Assembly (NCBI GenBank): GCA_903933915.1 | Contig: CAIZLW010000244.1 | Location: 1-64,000, forward strand | Direction of reading: 5' to 3' | DNA from: an uncultured beta proteobacterium | GTDB lineage: Bacteria; Pseudomonadota; Gammaproteobacteria; Burkholderiales; SG8-41 | Length of the DNA stretch: 64,000 nt | Shown: positions 34,491 to 43,266 of the stretch, in pieces | Numbering within the stretch: position 1 is the stretch's first letter | How the letters are laid out: each line of letters opens with the position of its first letter | Program-made: the position numbers and the translations under genes | Notes under the pieces: model-generated | Seen by the model: the letters and a program-made list of their open reading frames with translations, nothing else | What the model was told of the DNA's origin: nothing | Databases searched by the model: none

Positions 34491-35216
34491 ATGAGCGACG
34501 AACTGCTGCGCCAGCACGACAATCACATCACACGGCTGACGCTGAATCGCGCGCAAAAAGCGAACGCACTGTCGGCCCCGCTGGTGGAAGCCATGCTGGA
34601 TGCAGTTGAATATGCCGCCACCGACGGCACCCGGCTGCTGATCATTGAAGGCGCCGGCGCGCATTTCTGCGCGGGTTTCGATTTCACCGATGCGCAGACG
34701 CAAAGCGAAGGCGATCTCGTGCTGCGCTTCATCCGCATCGAAACGCTGCTGCAGGCGATCTACCACGCCCCTTTCGAAACTCTGGCGCTGGCGCACGGCC
34801 GCGTCTTCGGCGCCGGCGCCGACATCGTCGCCAGCTGCGGCATGCGTATTGCCGCGCCCGACACCACCTTCCGCATGCCCGGCTTGCGTTTCGGCGTCGT
34901 CCTCGGCACGCGTCGCCTCGTGCACCGGGTCGGCGCCGACCGGGCCCGGGACATACTGTCGACCTCGCGCGCTTTCGACAGCGGCGAGGCCCTGGCCAGC
35001 GGTTTCCTGACCGGTATTGCTCCGCAAGCAGAGTGGCCGGCGGTCATCGCCAGCGCCAAACCAGCGGCCGAAGCATTGGCACCTGCTGCTGCCTCTGCGC
35101 TGCGCCGCCGCACGGTCACCGACAGCCGCGCTGAAGATATGGCCGAGCTCACCCGCTCGGTGAGCACGCCCGGCCTGAAAGAACGTATCCGCCGCTACCG
35201 CGAAACCAGCAAATAG
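34491..35216 (+). CDS. Enoyl-CoA hydratase/isomerase family protein
   Basis: The 241-residue protein (ATG 34491, four bases after the dioxygenase stop) has the crotonase fold: NHITRLTLNRAQKANALSAP, LLIIEGAGAHFCAGFDFTDA (first oxyanion-hole segment) and HGRVFGAGADIVASCGMRIA (second). The next block reads TTFRMPGLRFGVVLGTRRL, where hydratases usually have P-E with a catalytic Glu; here P-G-L is found, so classical hydration may not be its reaction. The short C-terminus is complete. It is part of the CaiB-dioxygenase-crotonase-quinone reductase run and probably acts on the CoA thioester made by the first gene. Confidence 0.88.
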   Translation: MSDELLRQHDNHITRLTLNRAQKANALSAPLVEAMLDAVEYAATDGTRLLIIEGAGAHFCAGFDFTDAQTQSEGDLVLRFIRIETLLQAIYHAPFETLALAHGRVFGAGADIVASCGMRIAAPDTTFRMPGLRFGVVLGTRRLVHRVGADRARDILSTSRAFDSGEALASGFLTGIAPQAEWPAVIASAKPAAEALAPAAASALRRRTVTDSRAEDMAELTRSVSTPGLKERIRRYRETSK

Positions 35217-35247
35217 AAACCGACAAGAAACCGAGAGACCGATCATC

Positions 35248-36243
35248 ATGAGCACAACCCTGCCCGCAACCATGCAAGCCGTCGAAATCTCCGCACCCGG
35301 CGGCCCGGAAGTCCTGAAACCAACCGAACGTCCGCTCCCGGTGCCGAAAGCCCATGAGGTGCTGATCAAAGTCGCCGCAGCCGGCATCAACGGCCCCGAC
35401 ATCATGCAGCGCAAGGGCCTCTACCCAGCGCCGGCCGGGGCCTCCGATCTGCCCGGCCTGGAAGTGTCCGGTGAAATCGTCGCCAAAGGCGCTTCGGTGA
35501 CCCGTTGGTCCCCTGGTGACCAGGTCGTCGCATTAACCAACGGCGGCGCTTACGCCGAATACGTCGCCGTCGACGCCGAACACTGCCTGACAGTGCCCAA
35601 AGGCATCAGCATGCTCGACGCCGCCGGACTGCCCGAAACCTTTTTTACGGTGTGGAGCAATGTATTCATTGGCGCCGGCCTGAAAGCCGGAGAAACGTTT
35701 CTGGTGCACGGCGGCGCCGGCGGCATCGGCACTACCTGCATCCAGCTCGGCAAGGCGTTCGGCGCCAAAGTCATCGCCACCGACAGCCCGGCCGCACGCT
35801 GCCGGTTATGCACAGACCTCGGCGCGGACCGCGTCGTCGATTACCGCAGCGAAGATTTTGTCGAAGTGGTGCGCACTGAAGGCGGCGCCAACGTCATCCT
35901 CGACATTGTCGGCGGCGCCAACATCGAAAAGAACTTCAAGGCGGCCAGCCCCGATGCGCGCATCATCCAACTCGCCTTTTCGACCGGCTCAAAAGTGGAA
36001 ATCAACCTGATGCCGGTGATGCTGAAACGGCTGACCTATACCGGCTCGACACTACGCACCCGGCCCGACGCCTTCAAGGCGCGAGTGGCGCGCGAACTGG
36101 AGGCACAGGTGTGGCCGCACATCGCCAGCGGCAAAATCCGCGTGGTGACGCACACGGCGCTGCCGCTCGCCGAAGCGGCGCAGGCACATGCATTGATGGA
36201 ATCCAGCCAGCACACCGGCAAGATTCTGTTACGCGTTTCCTGA
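35248..36243 (+). CDS. NAD(P)H-quinone oxidoreductase-like MDR protein (PIG3/QOR type)
   Basis: The 331-residue protein from ATG 35248 has the zinc-free MDR pattern: MQAVEISAPGGPEVLKPTE, AAGINGPDIMQRKGLYPAPA, LPGLEVSGEIVAKGASVTRW, GDQVVALTNGGAYAEYVAVD and the NADPH-binding GGAGGIGTTCIQLGKAFGA. SPAARCRLCTDLGADRVVDY follows. No structural or catalytic Zn cysteine cluster is seen. Such enzymes reduce quinones or activated alkenes with NADPH. It closes the CaiB-dioxygenase-crotonase run (31-bp gap). Expected to be cytosolic. Confidence 0.92.
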   Translation: MSTTLPATMQAVEISAPGGPEVLKPTERPLPVPKAHEVLIKVAAAGINGPDIMQRKGLYPAPAGASDLPGLEVSGEIVAKGASVTRWSPGDQVVALTNGGAYAEYVAVDAEHCLTVPKGISMLDAAGLPETFFTVWSNVFIGAGLKAGETFLVHGGAGGIGTTCIQLGKAFGAKVIATDSPAARCRLCTDLGADRVVDYRSEDFVEVVRTEGGANVILDIVGGANIEKNFKAASPDARIIQLAFSTGSKVEINLMPVMLKRLTYTGSTLRTRPDAFKARVARELEAQVWPHIASGKIRVVTHTALPLAEAAQAHALMESSQHTGKILLRVS

Positions 36244-36590
36244 GACAGCCGGTCAATGTCGGCAAAAACCCGCAGCACGCCCGAAGGGAACTCGCGCTGA
36301 TAGATGCACTCATAAATCTGCGCGACCTCAAACGACACCGCAGAAGGATCCGTGGTGTCGATCTGATTCGTCACATCATACTCGGCGCGACGACAGTCCA
36401 TGACTTCAGGCCCCTGTTGCATCGGTCATGACTATGTTTTTGTTGTATCAGGTATAGTAAGAACAATTTTCGGGCACGCGCACCGCTGACCGCAAGCATG
36501 CACCAGTCGCGGCAGACACCGGTGGTAACGGGGTTGGTCCGCTCCGCGCCATCCCCAAAAAACTGTTCAATAAACCACGGTGTTAATGCC
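36244..36590. other. Intergenic region upstream of the coiled-coil/AsmA-like gene
   Basis: No convincing gene. A minus-strand open frame (36036-36422) reads smoothly for about 60 codons but runs antisense into the MDR gene and has no ribosome site, so it was not called. The part after 36423 is AT-richer (TATGTTTTTGTTGTATCAGG) and probably contains the promoter for the gene at 36591. Confidence 0.5.
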
Positions 36591-39500
36591 ATGCACCCGC
36601 AAACGGTCTACGCCAAAACCTCCAAAGGCGTGCTCGAAATCAAGAACAAGACGGTCAAACTCGACCGTGACAGCGGCAATATTTTCCTGTCCGTCGACGG
36701 CAAATCCACGGTTGCCGAACTGGTCGCCAAGAACAAGCTGGAGATCAAGGCGGTCGAAAGCATTCTCAATGAACTGACCAAATCCGGATTTATCAAGGTT
36801 TTCTCAACACCGGCTGAACGCCCTGCAGCCGCAAAACCCGCCGGCACCGCAACACCGGCTCGCCCGGCAGCACCGACACCTGCGGCTGAAGAGGAGATGG
36901 ACCTCGATTTCACCTCACCCGAGGCCGTTGCCAAAATCAACGCTGAAGCCGAATCACGCAAGCTGAAGGAAGAAGAAGCCAAGGCCCGGGCCCAGGCCGC
37001 GGCCAAGGCGGCGCTGGAAGCCAAGGCGCGGCAACAGGTGGAAGCGCAGGCGCGTGCGGCGGCGGAAGCGCGGGCCAAGGTCGAAGCTGAAGCCAAGGCC
37101 AAGGCTGACGCCCAGGCCAAAGCGGCAGAAGCTGCCCGCGCCAAAGCGGAAATGGAAGCCAAAGCCGCCGTCGACACTCAGGTCAAGGCGGCGGCAGAAG
37201 CCCGGATGAAGGTCGCTCAGGAAGAAACTGCCAGAGCAGAGGCCGAATCCAGGGCCCGCGCACAGGCCGAAGCCCGCGCCAAAGCCGAAGCCATCGCCAA
37301 AGCCACCTCCGAGGCCCGCGCCAAAGCCGAGGCCGAAGCGCAAAAGCTGGCCGAGGTCGAAGCCAATGCCCACGCCGCTGCCGAGACCAAGGCGCGGGAA
37401 GCCCTCGAAGCGCAGATGAAAGCCATGGGCGAAGCCCTCGCGCGCGCGCAGGACGCCGCGAAGCGTGAAGCCGAAGCGCGCGTCAAGATGGAAGCGGAAA
37501 TCAAGACCCGCCTTGAATCCGAGCGCAAAGCCGTTGTTGAAGCCGAAGCCCGCGCCAAGACGGCGGAAGCCGCGATCGCCGAAGCGCGTCAGATGGCGGA
37601 AGAAGCTGCACGCGCCAAAGCGGCCGTTGAAGCGCGGTTCGCAACGCAGGGGGTCGACCCCGAGGCCGTCGCCAAAGCCGAGGCGGCGATGAAAGCCCTG
37701 GAGGAAGCCAAGGCGCGAGCAAGGTCGGAAGCAGAGGCCCGTATTGCAGCCGAAGCCAGGGCCAAAGCCGAGGCCGATGCCAGGCAGCGCGAGGAAGAAC
37801 AGCGGAAGATTGCCGACGAAGCCACCAATAAGGAGCGTGCCGAGGCCGATGCCCGCTCCAAAGCCGAATTAAGAGCCCTGCAGGATCAGGCTCGCCAGGC
37901 GAGTAAGGAAGCCGAACGCCGCGCCGAGCACGAACGTCTCGCCCGCGAGGAAATGGAAGCCAAGATCGCCATCGAGCGCCGCGCCCGCGAGGAAGCCGAG
38001 GCCAAGGTGGCCGAGGAACGCGAATTGCGCGAGGAAGCGATCCGCAAGGTCAAGGTCGAAGCCGAAGCCAAGGCCCGCACGGCAGTTGACGCCGCCATTG
38101 AAATTGAACGCAAGAAGCGCGTGGAAGCGGAGGTCAAGGCCGCCGCCGAGATCGCAGCACGCACTGTGGCCGAGCGCAAAGCACGCGAAGAAGCCGAACG
38201 TCAGCTTGAAATCGCCCAGCGCGCGCGCGCAGACGCTGAGCGCCTGGCCCGCGAAGCCGGCAGCGGCGAAAGCGCGCAGAGCCGCCAGGCCCGTGAAGAC
38301 GCCGAGGTCCGGGCGAAGATGGCCGAAGCCGCCGTCGCCAAAGCACAAGCCCAGGCTGAAACCGAACGCCAGGCCCGGGCTCAGGCCGAAGAACGCGCAA
38401 AGACCGAGGCTGTGGCACGCGTCATGCGCGAAAACGAAATGCGTGAAAGCGCAGAAAAAAACGTCAAGGCGCTGGTCGAAGAAGAACTGCGCGCACGCGC
38501 CAAAGCCGAGGTGGAAGCCGATGTGCGTTATCGCACAGAAGCCGGGGAGCGTGCAAAAACCGCCGCGGCCGACCGCAAGCTGCGCATGGAGTCGGAAGCG
38601 CGCGATGCAGCCTCCTCATTCCGCAGCGATAGCAAACCCAAAAGCAAGGCGACGCTCGCCGCAGTCATCCTGTTCGTGCTGCTGGCCTGCGGCCTCGGCG
38701 CGCTGCAGCTGATGCCAATGGTTGGTTACATCCCCGGCGTGCAGCAATTGATTTCGCAGCGCTTCAACCAGCCCGTGCATATCTCCAACATGCGCTACAC
38801 GGTTTACCCTGAACAGATGCTCAGACTGGAGAAAGTCAGCATCGGCAGCGTGCAACAGATCAAAGCCGACATGGTGACTATCCCGATGATGCCGTGGACC
38901 CTGCTGTCGGGTGCAACAGAGTTTGATTCGATCGTCGCCAATGCCGTCGTGCTCGAACCTTCCGGCGTTGATCTGCTGCCGGCCATGGCCAAGGCCAGCG
39001 GTGGCAATGCCCTGAAGCTGCGCGAACTGCGGCTCACCGGCGTAAAGGTCAGCGGCATCCCGTTTGATGTGCCGATGTTTGACGCGCAGGTTTCCTTCAG
39101 CGGCGATGGTTCGGTGCAGAAAATGCGCCTCAATGACAGCAAGATCACCATCAACGCAACACCCAAGGACGGTGGACTCTCGCTGAGCATCGAAGCACGC
39201 GAGTGGCAACCGCCGTTCGGCCCGACACTGCAGTTCAGCGACCTCTCGATCAGCGCGCAGGTCAGCCGGCAGCAGGCCACCCTGAGTTCCATCGAAGGCC
39301 GGCTCGGCGGCGGACGCCTGAAAGGCGCGGCAAAAGCAACCTGGAGCGGCGACATCCGGATCGAGGGCGAATTCAATCTTGAAGGCGGCAAGCTGCAGCA
39401 GTTGCTGCCAGCCTACACCCGAAAATTCTCAGCCACCGGCAACCTGAACACCAACGGCAGTTACGCCCTGCAGGGCAAATCACTGCAAACGCTGTTTGAC

Positions 39501-39839
39501 GTCAGTGAGGCCGAAGCGACATTCACCATTGATGTCGGCGAACTGATCAATGTCGACGTAGTGCGCGCCATCCAGTCGCCGGCAGCCGGCGGCATCCGCG
39601 GCGGCAAAACCAAGTTTGACACACTGGCCGGTTCCGTCAGCATCAACAGCGGACGTTACGCCTACAAGCAGTTACAGATGACGTCTGGACCGCTCAACGC
39701 CACCGGCGGGATAAACATCGGCGGCGACGGCTCCATTGCCGGACGCCTCAACGCCGAACTGGGATCGAAAGGCCTGGTCGTCGCCCGCGGCAGCCTCAAC
39801 ATCACCGGCAGCGTAGGCGACCCTCTGCTCCGTCCCTGA
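36591..39839 (+). CDS. Giant coiled-coil membrane protein with shared N-terminal domain and AsmA-like C-terminus
   Basis: The product is 1082 residues from ATG 36591; an upstream in-frame ATG at 36498 encodes nothing family-like. Residues 1-72 form a small globular domain (YAKTSKGVLEIKNKTVKLDR, FLSVDGKSTVAELVAKNKLE, ILNELTKSGFIKVF), also found at the start of the response regulator at 42448. Residues 115-680 are an uninterrupted Ala/Glu/Lys/Arg-rich helical repeat, surely coiled coil (about 80 nm if fully helical). A single membrane helix follows at ~686-708 (TLAAVILFVLLACGLGALQL). Residues 710-1082 resemble AsmA/DUF3971-type beta-rich domains (ISQRFNQPVHISNMRYTVYP, FSATGNLNTNGSYALQGKSL). This predicts a cytoplasmic rod and a periplasmic lipid-groove-like domain. 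Function unknown. Confidence 0.85.
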   Translation: MHPQTVYAKTSKGVLEIKNKTVKLDRDSGNIFLSVDGKSTVAELVAKNKLEIKAVESILNELTKSGFIKVFSTPAERPAAAKPAGTATPARPAAPTPAAEEEMDLDFTSPEAVAKINAEAESRKLKEEEAKARAQAAAKAALEAKARQQVEAQARAAAEARAKVEAEAKAKADAQAKAAEAARAKAEMEAKAAVDTQVKAAAEARMKVAQEETARAEAESRARAQAEARAKAEAIAKATSEARAKAEAEAQKLAEVEANAHAAAETKAREALEAQMKAMGEALARAQDAAKREAEARVKMEAEIKTRLESERKAVVEAEARAKTAEAAIAEARQMAEEAARAKAAVEARFATQGVDPEAVAKAEAAMKALEEAKARARSEAEARIAAEARAKAEADARQREEEQRKIADEATNKERAEADARSKAELRALQDQARQASKEAERRAEHERLAREEMEAKIAIERRAREEAEAKVAEERELREEAIRKVKVEAEAKARTAVDAAIEIERKKRVEAEVKAAAEIAARTVAERKAREEAERQLEIAQRARADAERLAREAGSGESAQSRQAREDAEVRAKMAEAAVAKAQAQAETERQARAQAEERAKTEAVARVMRENEMRESAEKNVKALVEEELRARAKAEVEADVRYRTEAGERAKTAAADRKLRMESEARDAASSFRSDSKPKSKATLAAVILFVLLACGLGALQLMPMVGYIPGVQQLISQRFNQPVHISNMRYTVYPEQMLRLEKVSIGSVQQIKADMVTIPMMPWTLLSGATEFDSIVANAVVLEPSGVDLLPAMAKASGGNALKLRELRLTGVKVSGIPFDVPMFDAQVSFSGDGSVQKMRLNDSKITINATPKDGGLSLSIEAREWQPPFGPTLQFSDLSISAQVSRQQATLSSIEGRLGGGRLKGAAKATWSGDIRIEGEFNLEGGKLQQLLPAYTRKFSATGNLNTNGSYALQGKSLQTLFDVSEAEATFTIDVGELINVDVVRAIQSPAAGGIRGGKTKFDTLAGSVSINSGRYAYKQLQMTSGPLNATGGINIGGDGSIAGRLNAELGSKGLVVARGSLNITGSVGDPLLRP

Positions 39840-39855
39840 CCAGACAGCAAGCATG

Positions 39856-39887
39856 AAAAAGCCCGCGCCATATGGCGCGGGCTTTTT
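39856..39887. terminator. Bidirectional terminator between coiled-coil gene and htpX
   Basis: Perfect inverted repeat AAAAAGCCCGCGCCA / TGGCGCGGGCTTTTT separated by TA, with A and T runs on either side, lies between the convergent genes ending at 39839 and 39906. Confidence 0.95.
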
Positions 39888-39905
39888 GTTGAAACGAACG
39901 GCCGC

Positions 39906-40781
39906 TTAACGCGCTGCGCGCAAGGCGGCAATGCGCTCGTCCAGCGGTGGATGCGACATGAACAGCTTCATCATCGCGCCGCCGCCGGAGATGCCGAGCG
40001 CTGACATTTGCGCCGGCAGCGCCGTCTGCTCATGGTTACCCTTTAGCCGCTCCAGCGCGGCAATCATCTTTTCACGCCCGGCCAGAGAAGCGCCGCCGGC
40101 ATCGGCGCGGAATTCGCGATGGCGGCTGAACCAGGCAACCACCATGCTGGCCAGCACGCCCAGCACCACTTCGGCCACCATCGTGGCAATAAAAAATCCC
40201 ATGCCTTCACCCTTTTCGTTTTTCAGCAGCACCCGGTCGACGATATAGCCGATCACGCGGGAAATGAAAATGACGAAGGTATTGACCACGCCCTGGATCA
40301 GCGTCAGCGTCACCATGTCGCCGTTGGCGACGTGGCTGATTTCGTGCCCGAGCACGGCTTCAGCTTCGTCCTGCGACATGTTGTTGAGCAGGCCGGTGCT
40401 GACCGCGACCAGCGCATTGTTGCGGTTCCAGCCGGTGGCAAACGCGTTGACGTCGGGCGCGTCGTAAATGGCGACTTCCGGCATGCCGATGCCGGCGCGC
40501 TCCGCCTGGCGGCGCACGGTGTCGACCAGCCAGCGTTCGGTAGTGTTGGCCGGCACTTCGATGACGTGAGCACCGGTAGAACGCTTGGCCATCCATTTCG
40601 AAATGAACAGCGAAATGAACGCGCCGCCAAAACCGAACATTGCCGCAAACACCAGCAACCCCTGCAGATTCAGGCCAGTCTCGTTGGTCAGCGCACTGTC
40701 GATGCCCAGCAACTGCATGGTCACGCTGAGCACCGCGAGTATCGCGAAGTTGGTGACGATCAGCAGAAAAACGCGTTTCAT
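39906..40781 (-). CDS. htpX: Zinc metalloprotease HtpX (M48)
   Basis: The 291-residue protein matches HtpX throughout. Two N-terminal membrane helices ([39 protein letters not shown]) precede [17 protein letters not shown]. The zinc site is [18 protein letters not shown] (HExxH) with a downstream Glu in [14 protein letters not shown]. Further hydrophobic segments lie between ([20 protein letters not shown], and [19 protein letters not shown]). It degrades misfolded inner-membrane proteins together with FtsH. It is a stand-alone gene with a terminator beyond its stop. Start ATG 40779-40781. Confidence 0.97.
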   Translation of the reverse strand: MKRVFLLIVTNFAILAVLSVTMQLLGIDSALTNETGLNLQGLLVFAAMFGFGGAFISLFISKWMAKRSTGAHVIEVPANTTERWLVDTVRRQAERAGIGMPEVAIYDAPDVNAFATGWNRNNALVAVSTGLLNNMSQDEAEAVLGHEISHVANGDMVTLTLIQGVVNTFVIFISRVIGYIVDRVLLKNEKGEGMGFFIATMVAEVVLGVLASMVVAWFSRHREFRADAGGASLAGREKMIAALERLKGNHEQTALPAQMSALGISGGGAMMKLFMSHPPLDERIAALRAAR

Positions 40782-40951
40782 AGTTTTATCGAATCCCCGT
40801 AAGGTTGAACACGGACGTTAGATGATGGCGAATGGCGCAAGTTCAAGTCCTGGCGCGCCACCCCAGGTAAATTATAAATATTTGATTATTAATGGTATTT
40901 TTTAGCGGCTGCCGCCCACTCCAGGACAAGGGGCAGCGCCGCGATATTACC
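40782..40951. other. AT-rich intergenic segment between dtd and htpX with IHF-like site
   Basis: It contains the run AAATTATAAATATTTGATTA around 40869-40890. The minus strand of 40875-40887 reads AATCAAATATTTA, which fits the IHF consensus WATCAANNNNTTR. It probably includes the htpX promoter. Confidence 0.4.
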
Positions 40952-41401
40952 TCAAGCGCCGGCGCCGACCTGTAACCAGAACGTCACCGGGCCGTCGTTG
41001 GTCAGCGTGACTTTCATGTCGGCGCCAAAGCGGCCTTGTGCCACTGGCGCATGCAGACCCTGCGCCCGCAGCCACAGATGATCAAACAGCATCCGCCCCT
41101 GCTCCGGCGGCGCCGCGCTGGAAAAACTGGGTCGCAAACCTTTACGGGTATCGGCCGCCAGTGTGAACTGGGGTACCAGCAGCACGCCGCCGCCGACATC
41201 GCGCACCGACAGATTCATTTTCCCGGCGGCGTCACTGAACACGCGGTAACTGAGCAGCCGCTCCAGCAGACGGTCAGCTTCATTCGTCGTATCACCCGAC
41301 TCGACCCCCACCAGCACCAGCAGTCCGTGCTCAATCGCGCCCACGGTCTCGCCATCGACCACAACACGCGCTGAACTCACCCGCTGCAATAATGCAATCA
41401 T
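40952..41401 (-). CDS. dtd: D-aminoacyl-tRNA deacylase (Dtd)
   Basis: The 149-residue protein has the Dtd family features: [70 protein letters not shown] (relatives usually read SQFTL; here Pro replaces Ser) and the cross-subunit Gly-Pro loop [13 protein letters not shown]. It removes D-amino acids mischarged on tRNAs. It overlaps nothing; the DUF3025 gene lies 21 bp upstream on the same strand, so they may be co-transcribed. Confidence 0.97.
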   Translation of the reverse strand: MIALLQRVSSARVVVDGETVGAIEHGLLVLVGVESGDTTNEADRLLERLLSYRVFSDAAGKMNLSVRDVGGGVLLVPQFTLAADTRKGLRPSFSSAAPPEQGRMLFDHLWLRAQGLHAPVAQGRFGADMKVTLTNDGPVTFWLQVGAGA

Positions 41402-41422
41402 CGCACTGTCCTCATCATCCAG

Positions 41423-42217
41423 TCACCGCCGCGCATCGCGTCCCGGCCGGAAATAACCGGTATCGTCGTAATACCCGGCCTTGGCGTTGTCGACCCACCA
41501 GCCGGGCACGCCCAATACCGGTACCGGCGCCAGATGTCGCGTCGTCTGCAAGGCCTGCGGATCGGCCAGCAGATTCGCCAGCCGTCCATCCACCGAACGC
41601 AGCAGTGCCGGCATCGGCAACACCAGCAGTTCGACATCAATGTCCAGCAACAACGCATGGCCGGTCAGTCCTCGATACGGCGCCAGCACTTTTTCGCACA
41701 GGGCGTGGCCAAAGGGCAAAAAGCGCATGGCGTCGGTCACCGCGGCCCGCTGCTCCCAGAACAACGGCTTCCAGCGAAAATCACGGATCAGCTGCAGCAG
41801 CGCAGGCTGCGCCGACAACACCACCAGGCCGCTCTCGTCGAACAGCGTCAGCGCATCGCGAACAGCGCCGCGGCCAGCGCTGGCGTCGGCTGCCCAGGCC
41901 GCATGATGCCGGGCATTCAGCGCAGCCTTGGTCTGCGGAAAAGCCAGCCACGCCAGAACGTTGAACAGGTCATGCCAGTTGCGCTCGCGGCATTCCAGTT
42001 CGCCGCAATCGTAAACGCGGATTTCATAAGGCAGCTTGCCGCCCGCGGCCACCAGTTGCAGCGGCCGGCCCGAAGCCACGCGCACGCCGGCATCGTCGAA
42101 CAGGCGCTGCAGCACGCCAAGATCCGGCCAGTCGTTTCCGTCCATCCGTCCCGCCGATTCGCGCAGCGGCAGCAGCAAGGGGTGCGCTTGCGCAAAGGCG
42201 GCGTTCCATTTGTCCAT
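41423..42217 (-). CDS. DUF3025 domain-containing protein
   Basis: The 264-residue protein from ATG 42215-42217 matches the betaproteobacterial DUF3025 pattern: HPLLLPLRESAGRMDGNDWP, LPYEIRVYDCGELECRERNW, HDLFNVLAWLAFPQTKAALN, ARHHAAWAADASAGRGAVRD, LTLFDESGLVVLS and GHALCEKVLAPYRGLTGHAL. PVLGVPGWWVDNAKAGYYDD near the C-terminus ends the domain. Conserved Asp, His and Arg residues hint at an enzyme, but no activity is known. It precedes dtd on the same strand. Confidence 0.9.
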   Translation of the reverse strand: MDKWNAAFAQAHPLLLPLRESAGRMDGNDWPDLGVLQRLFDDAGVRVASGRPLQLVAAGGKLPYEIRVYDCGELECRERNWHDLFNVLAWLAFPQTKAALNARHHAAWAADASAGRGAVRDALTLFDESGLVVLSAQPALLQLIRDFRWKPLFWEQRAAVTDAMRFLPFGHALCEKVLAPYRGLTGHALLLDIDVELLVLPMPALLRSVDGRLANLLADPQALQTTRHLAPVPVLGVPGWWVDNAKAGYYDDTGYFRPGRDARR

Positions 42218-42447
42218 GACCGGAGTGTACGACGCGGCGCCGCACGATCCGTTTAACTTTCAAGTAAAATAAAATATTGGCAAAACAGTTTCCCACAACC
42301 CGTTTTGCGTTCCCGGCACCAGGTCATCAGGATAGTGCGGGCCGCACGGATTTCTTGGATACCCAGTCGCGGGGTTTGACGTCTGCACTGGCAATCACCG
42401 ATCATGTCGCCACCCTGCTGTCCTGAACAAAGTTGCGAACAACAACA

Positions 42448-43251
42448 ATGACCGCAAATACCACATATCGCACTACAGCCCAAGGCGCCGCAGAAGTTGC
42501 CGCGAAACCGGGCAAGCTGAAACCCGGATTAAAAGGCCTGCTGGCCGCAGTGGGTGAAAAAGCGTCCGCAGAAAGTCTTCGCGTCAAATTCCCGCGCGCC
42601 GGCGACCTCGAGGCCGCCCTCGCCCAACTCGCCCGCGACGGCTATGTCGAACCGCTGCCTGCAACACCACCGAAAGCGGCGCCACAACCCGCCGTAGCCG
42701 CAGCACCCGCAGGGTCGCTGGAAAACCTGTTCAACGAAAAACCGAAGGAACCGACGATCCATCAACTGAAGATGGCCGAGGGCACGATCTCCGGTGCACG
42801 CCGGTTGAAGGCAGGTTACCAGATCAGCATCGTCAACCGTCCGGGACGGCCGCTGCTGCCGCGGGGTGGCGCCGGCCAGAAGCATGTCGTGCTGGTCATC
42901 GACGGCCATGAAGCGGAAGCACTGGAAACCGCGCGCGGCATGATGCTCGGCGGGTTTGAAGTGCGCGGGGCCGGCACCAAAACCGAAATCGTCGCCGCGC
43001 TGGGCAAACAACCGCTGCCTGACCTGATCATCATGGATGTCGACCTGCCCGATGCCGTCGGCCTCGACCTGTTGGGCAAGTTCCGCGAACACGACGAACT
43101 GAAAGACACGCCGATCATCGTGGTGACCGCACGCGCCGAACGCGACGACATCGTCGCCGCACTGGCCTACGGCGCCACCGGCTATCTGAACAAACCGATC
43201 AAGGCCGAAGCCCTGCTCCGTCACGTCAAGGACGCGCTGGGCATTCCCTGA
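42448..43251 (+). CDS. Response regulator with N-terminal helical domain and C-terminal receiver
   Basis: The protein is 267 residues from ATG 42448 (a TTG at 42433 is possible). The C-terminal receiver (about 150-267) has LVIDGHEAEALETARGMMLG, the phospho-acceptor region LIIMDVDLPDAVGLDLLGKF (Asp197), PIIVVTARAERDDIVAALAY (Thr) and ATGYLNKPIKAEAL (Lys). Residues 1-70 (TYRTTAQGAAEVAAKPGKLK, then ALAQLARDGYVEPL) align position by position with the first 70 residues of the coiled-coil protein at 36591. A Pro/Ala linker follows (TPPKAAPQPAVAAAPAG). No histidine kinase is adjacent. The output is probably protein-protein contact, not DNA binding by a standard HTH. Confidence 0.88.
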   Translation: MTANTTYRTTAQGAAEVAAKPGKLKPGLKGLLAAVGEKASAESLRVKFPRAGDLEAALAQLARDGYVEPLPATPPKAAPQPAVAAAPAGSLENLFNEKPKEPTIHQLKMAEGTISGARRLKAGYQISIVNRPGRPLLPRGGAGQKHVVLVIDGHEAEALETARGMMLGGFEVRGAGTKTEIVAALGKQPLPDLIIMDVDLPDAVGLDLLGKFREHDELKDTPIIVVTARAERDDIVAALAYGATGYLNKPIKAEALLRHVKDALGIP

Positions 43252-43266
43252 CCGGTAGCACCACGC

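Noticed and set aside
36036-36422. Minus-strand open frame of 128 codons near the MDR gene end
   Set aside because: More than half is antisense to the MDR gene, no ribosome site is present and no family is recognised, though the part in 36244-36422 reads smoothly.
36960-38600. Coiled-coil repeats read as a minisatellite or CRISPR-like array
   Set aside because: The repeats are at the amino-acid level (Ala/Glu/Lys/Arg heptad-like) with variable codons; no constant DNA repeat and spacer pattern exists. No CRISPR array was found anywhere in the window.
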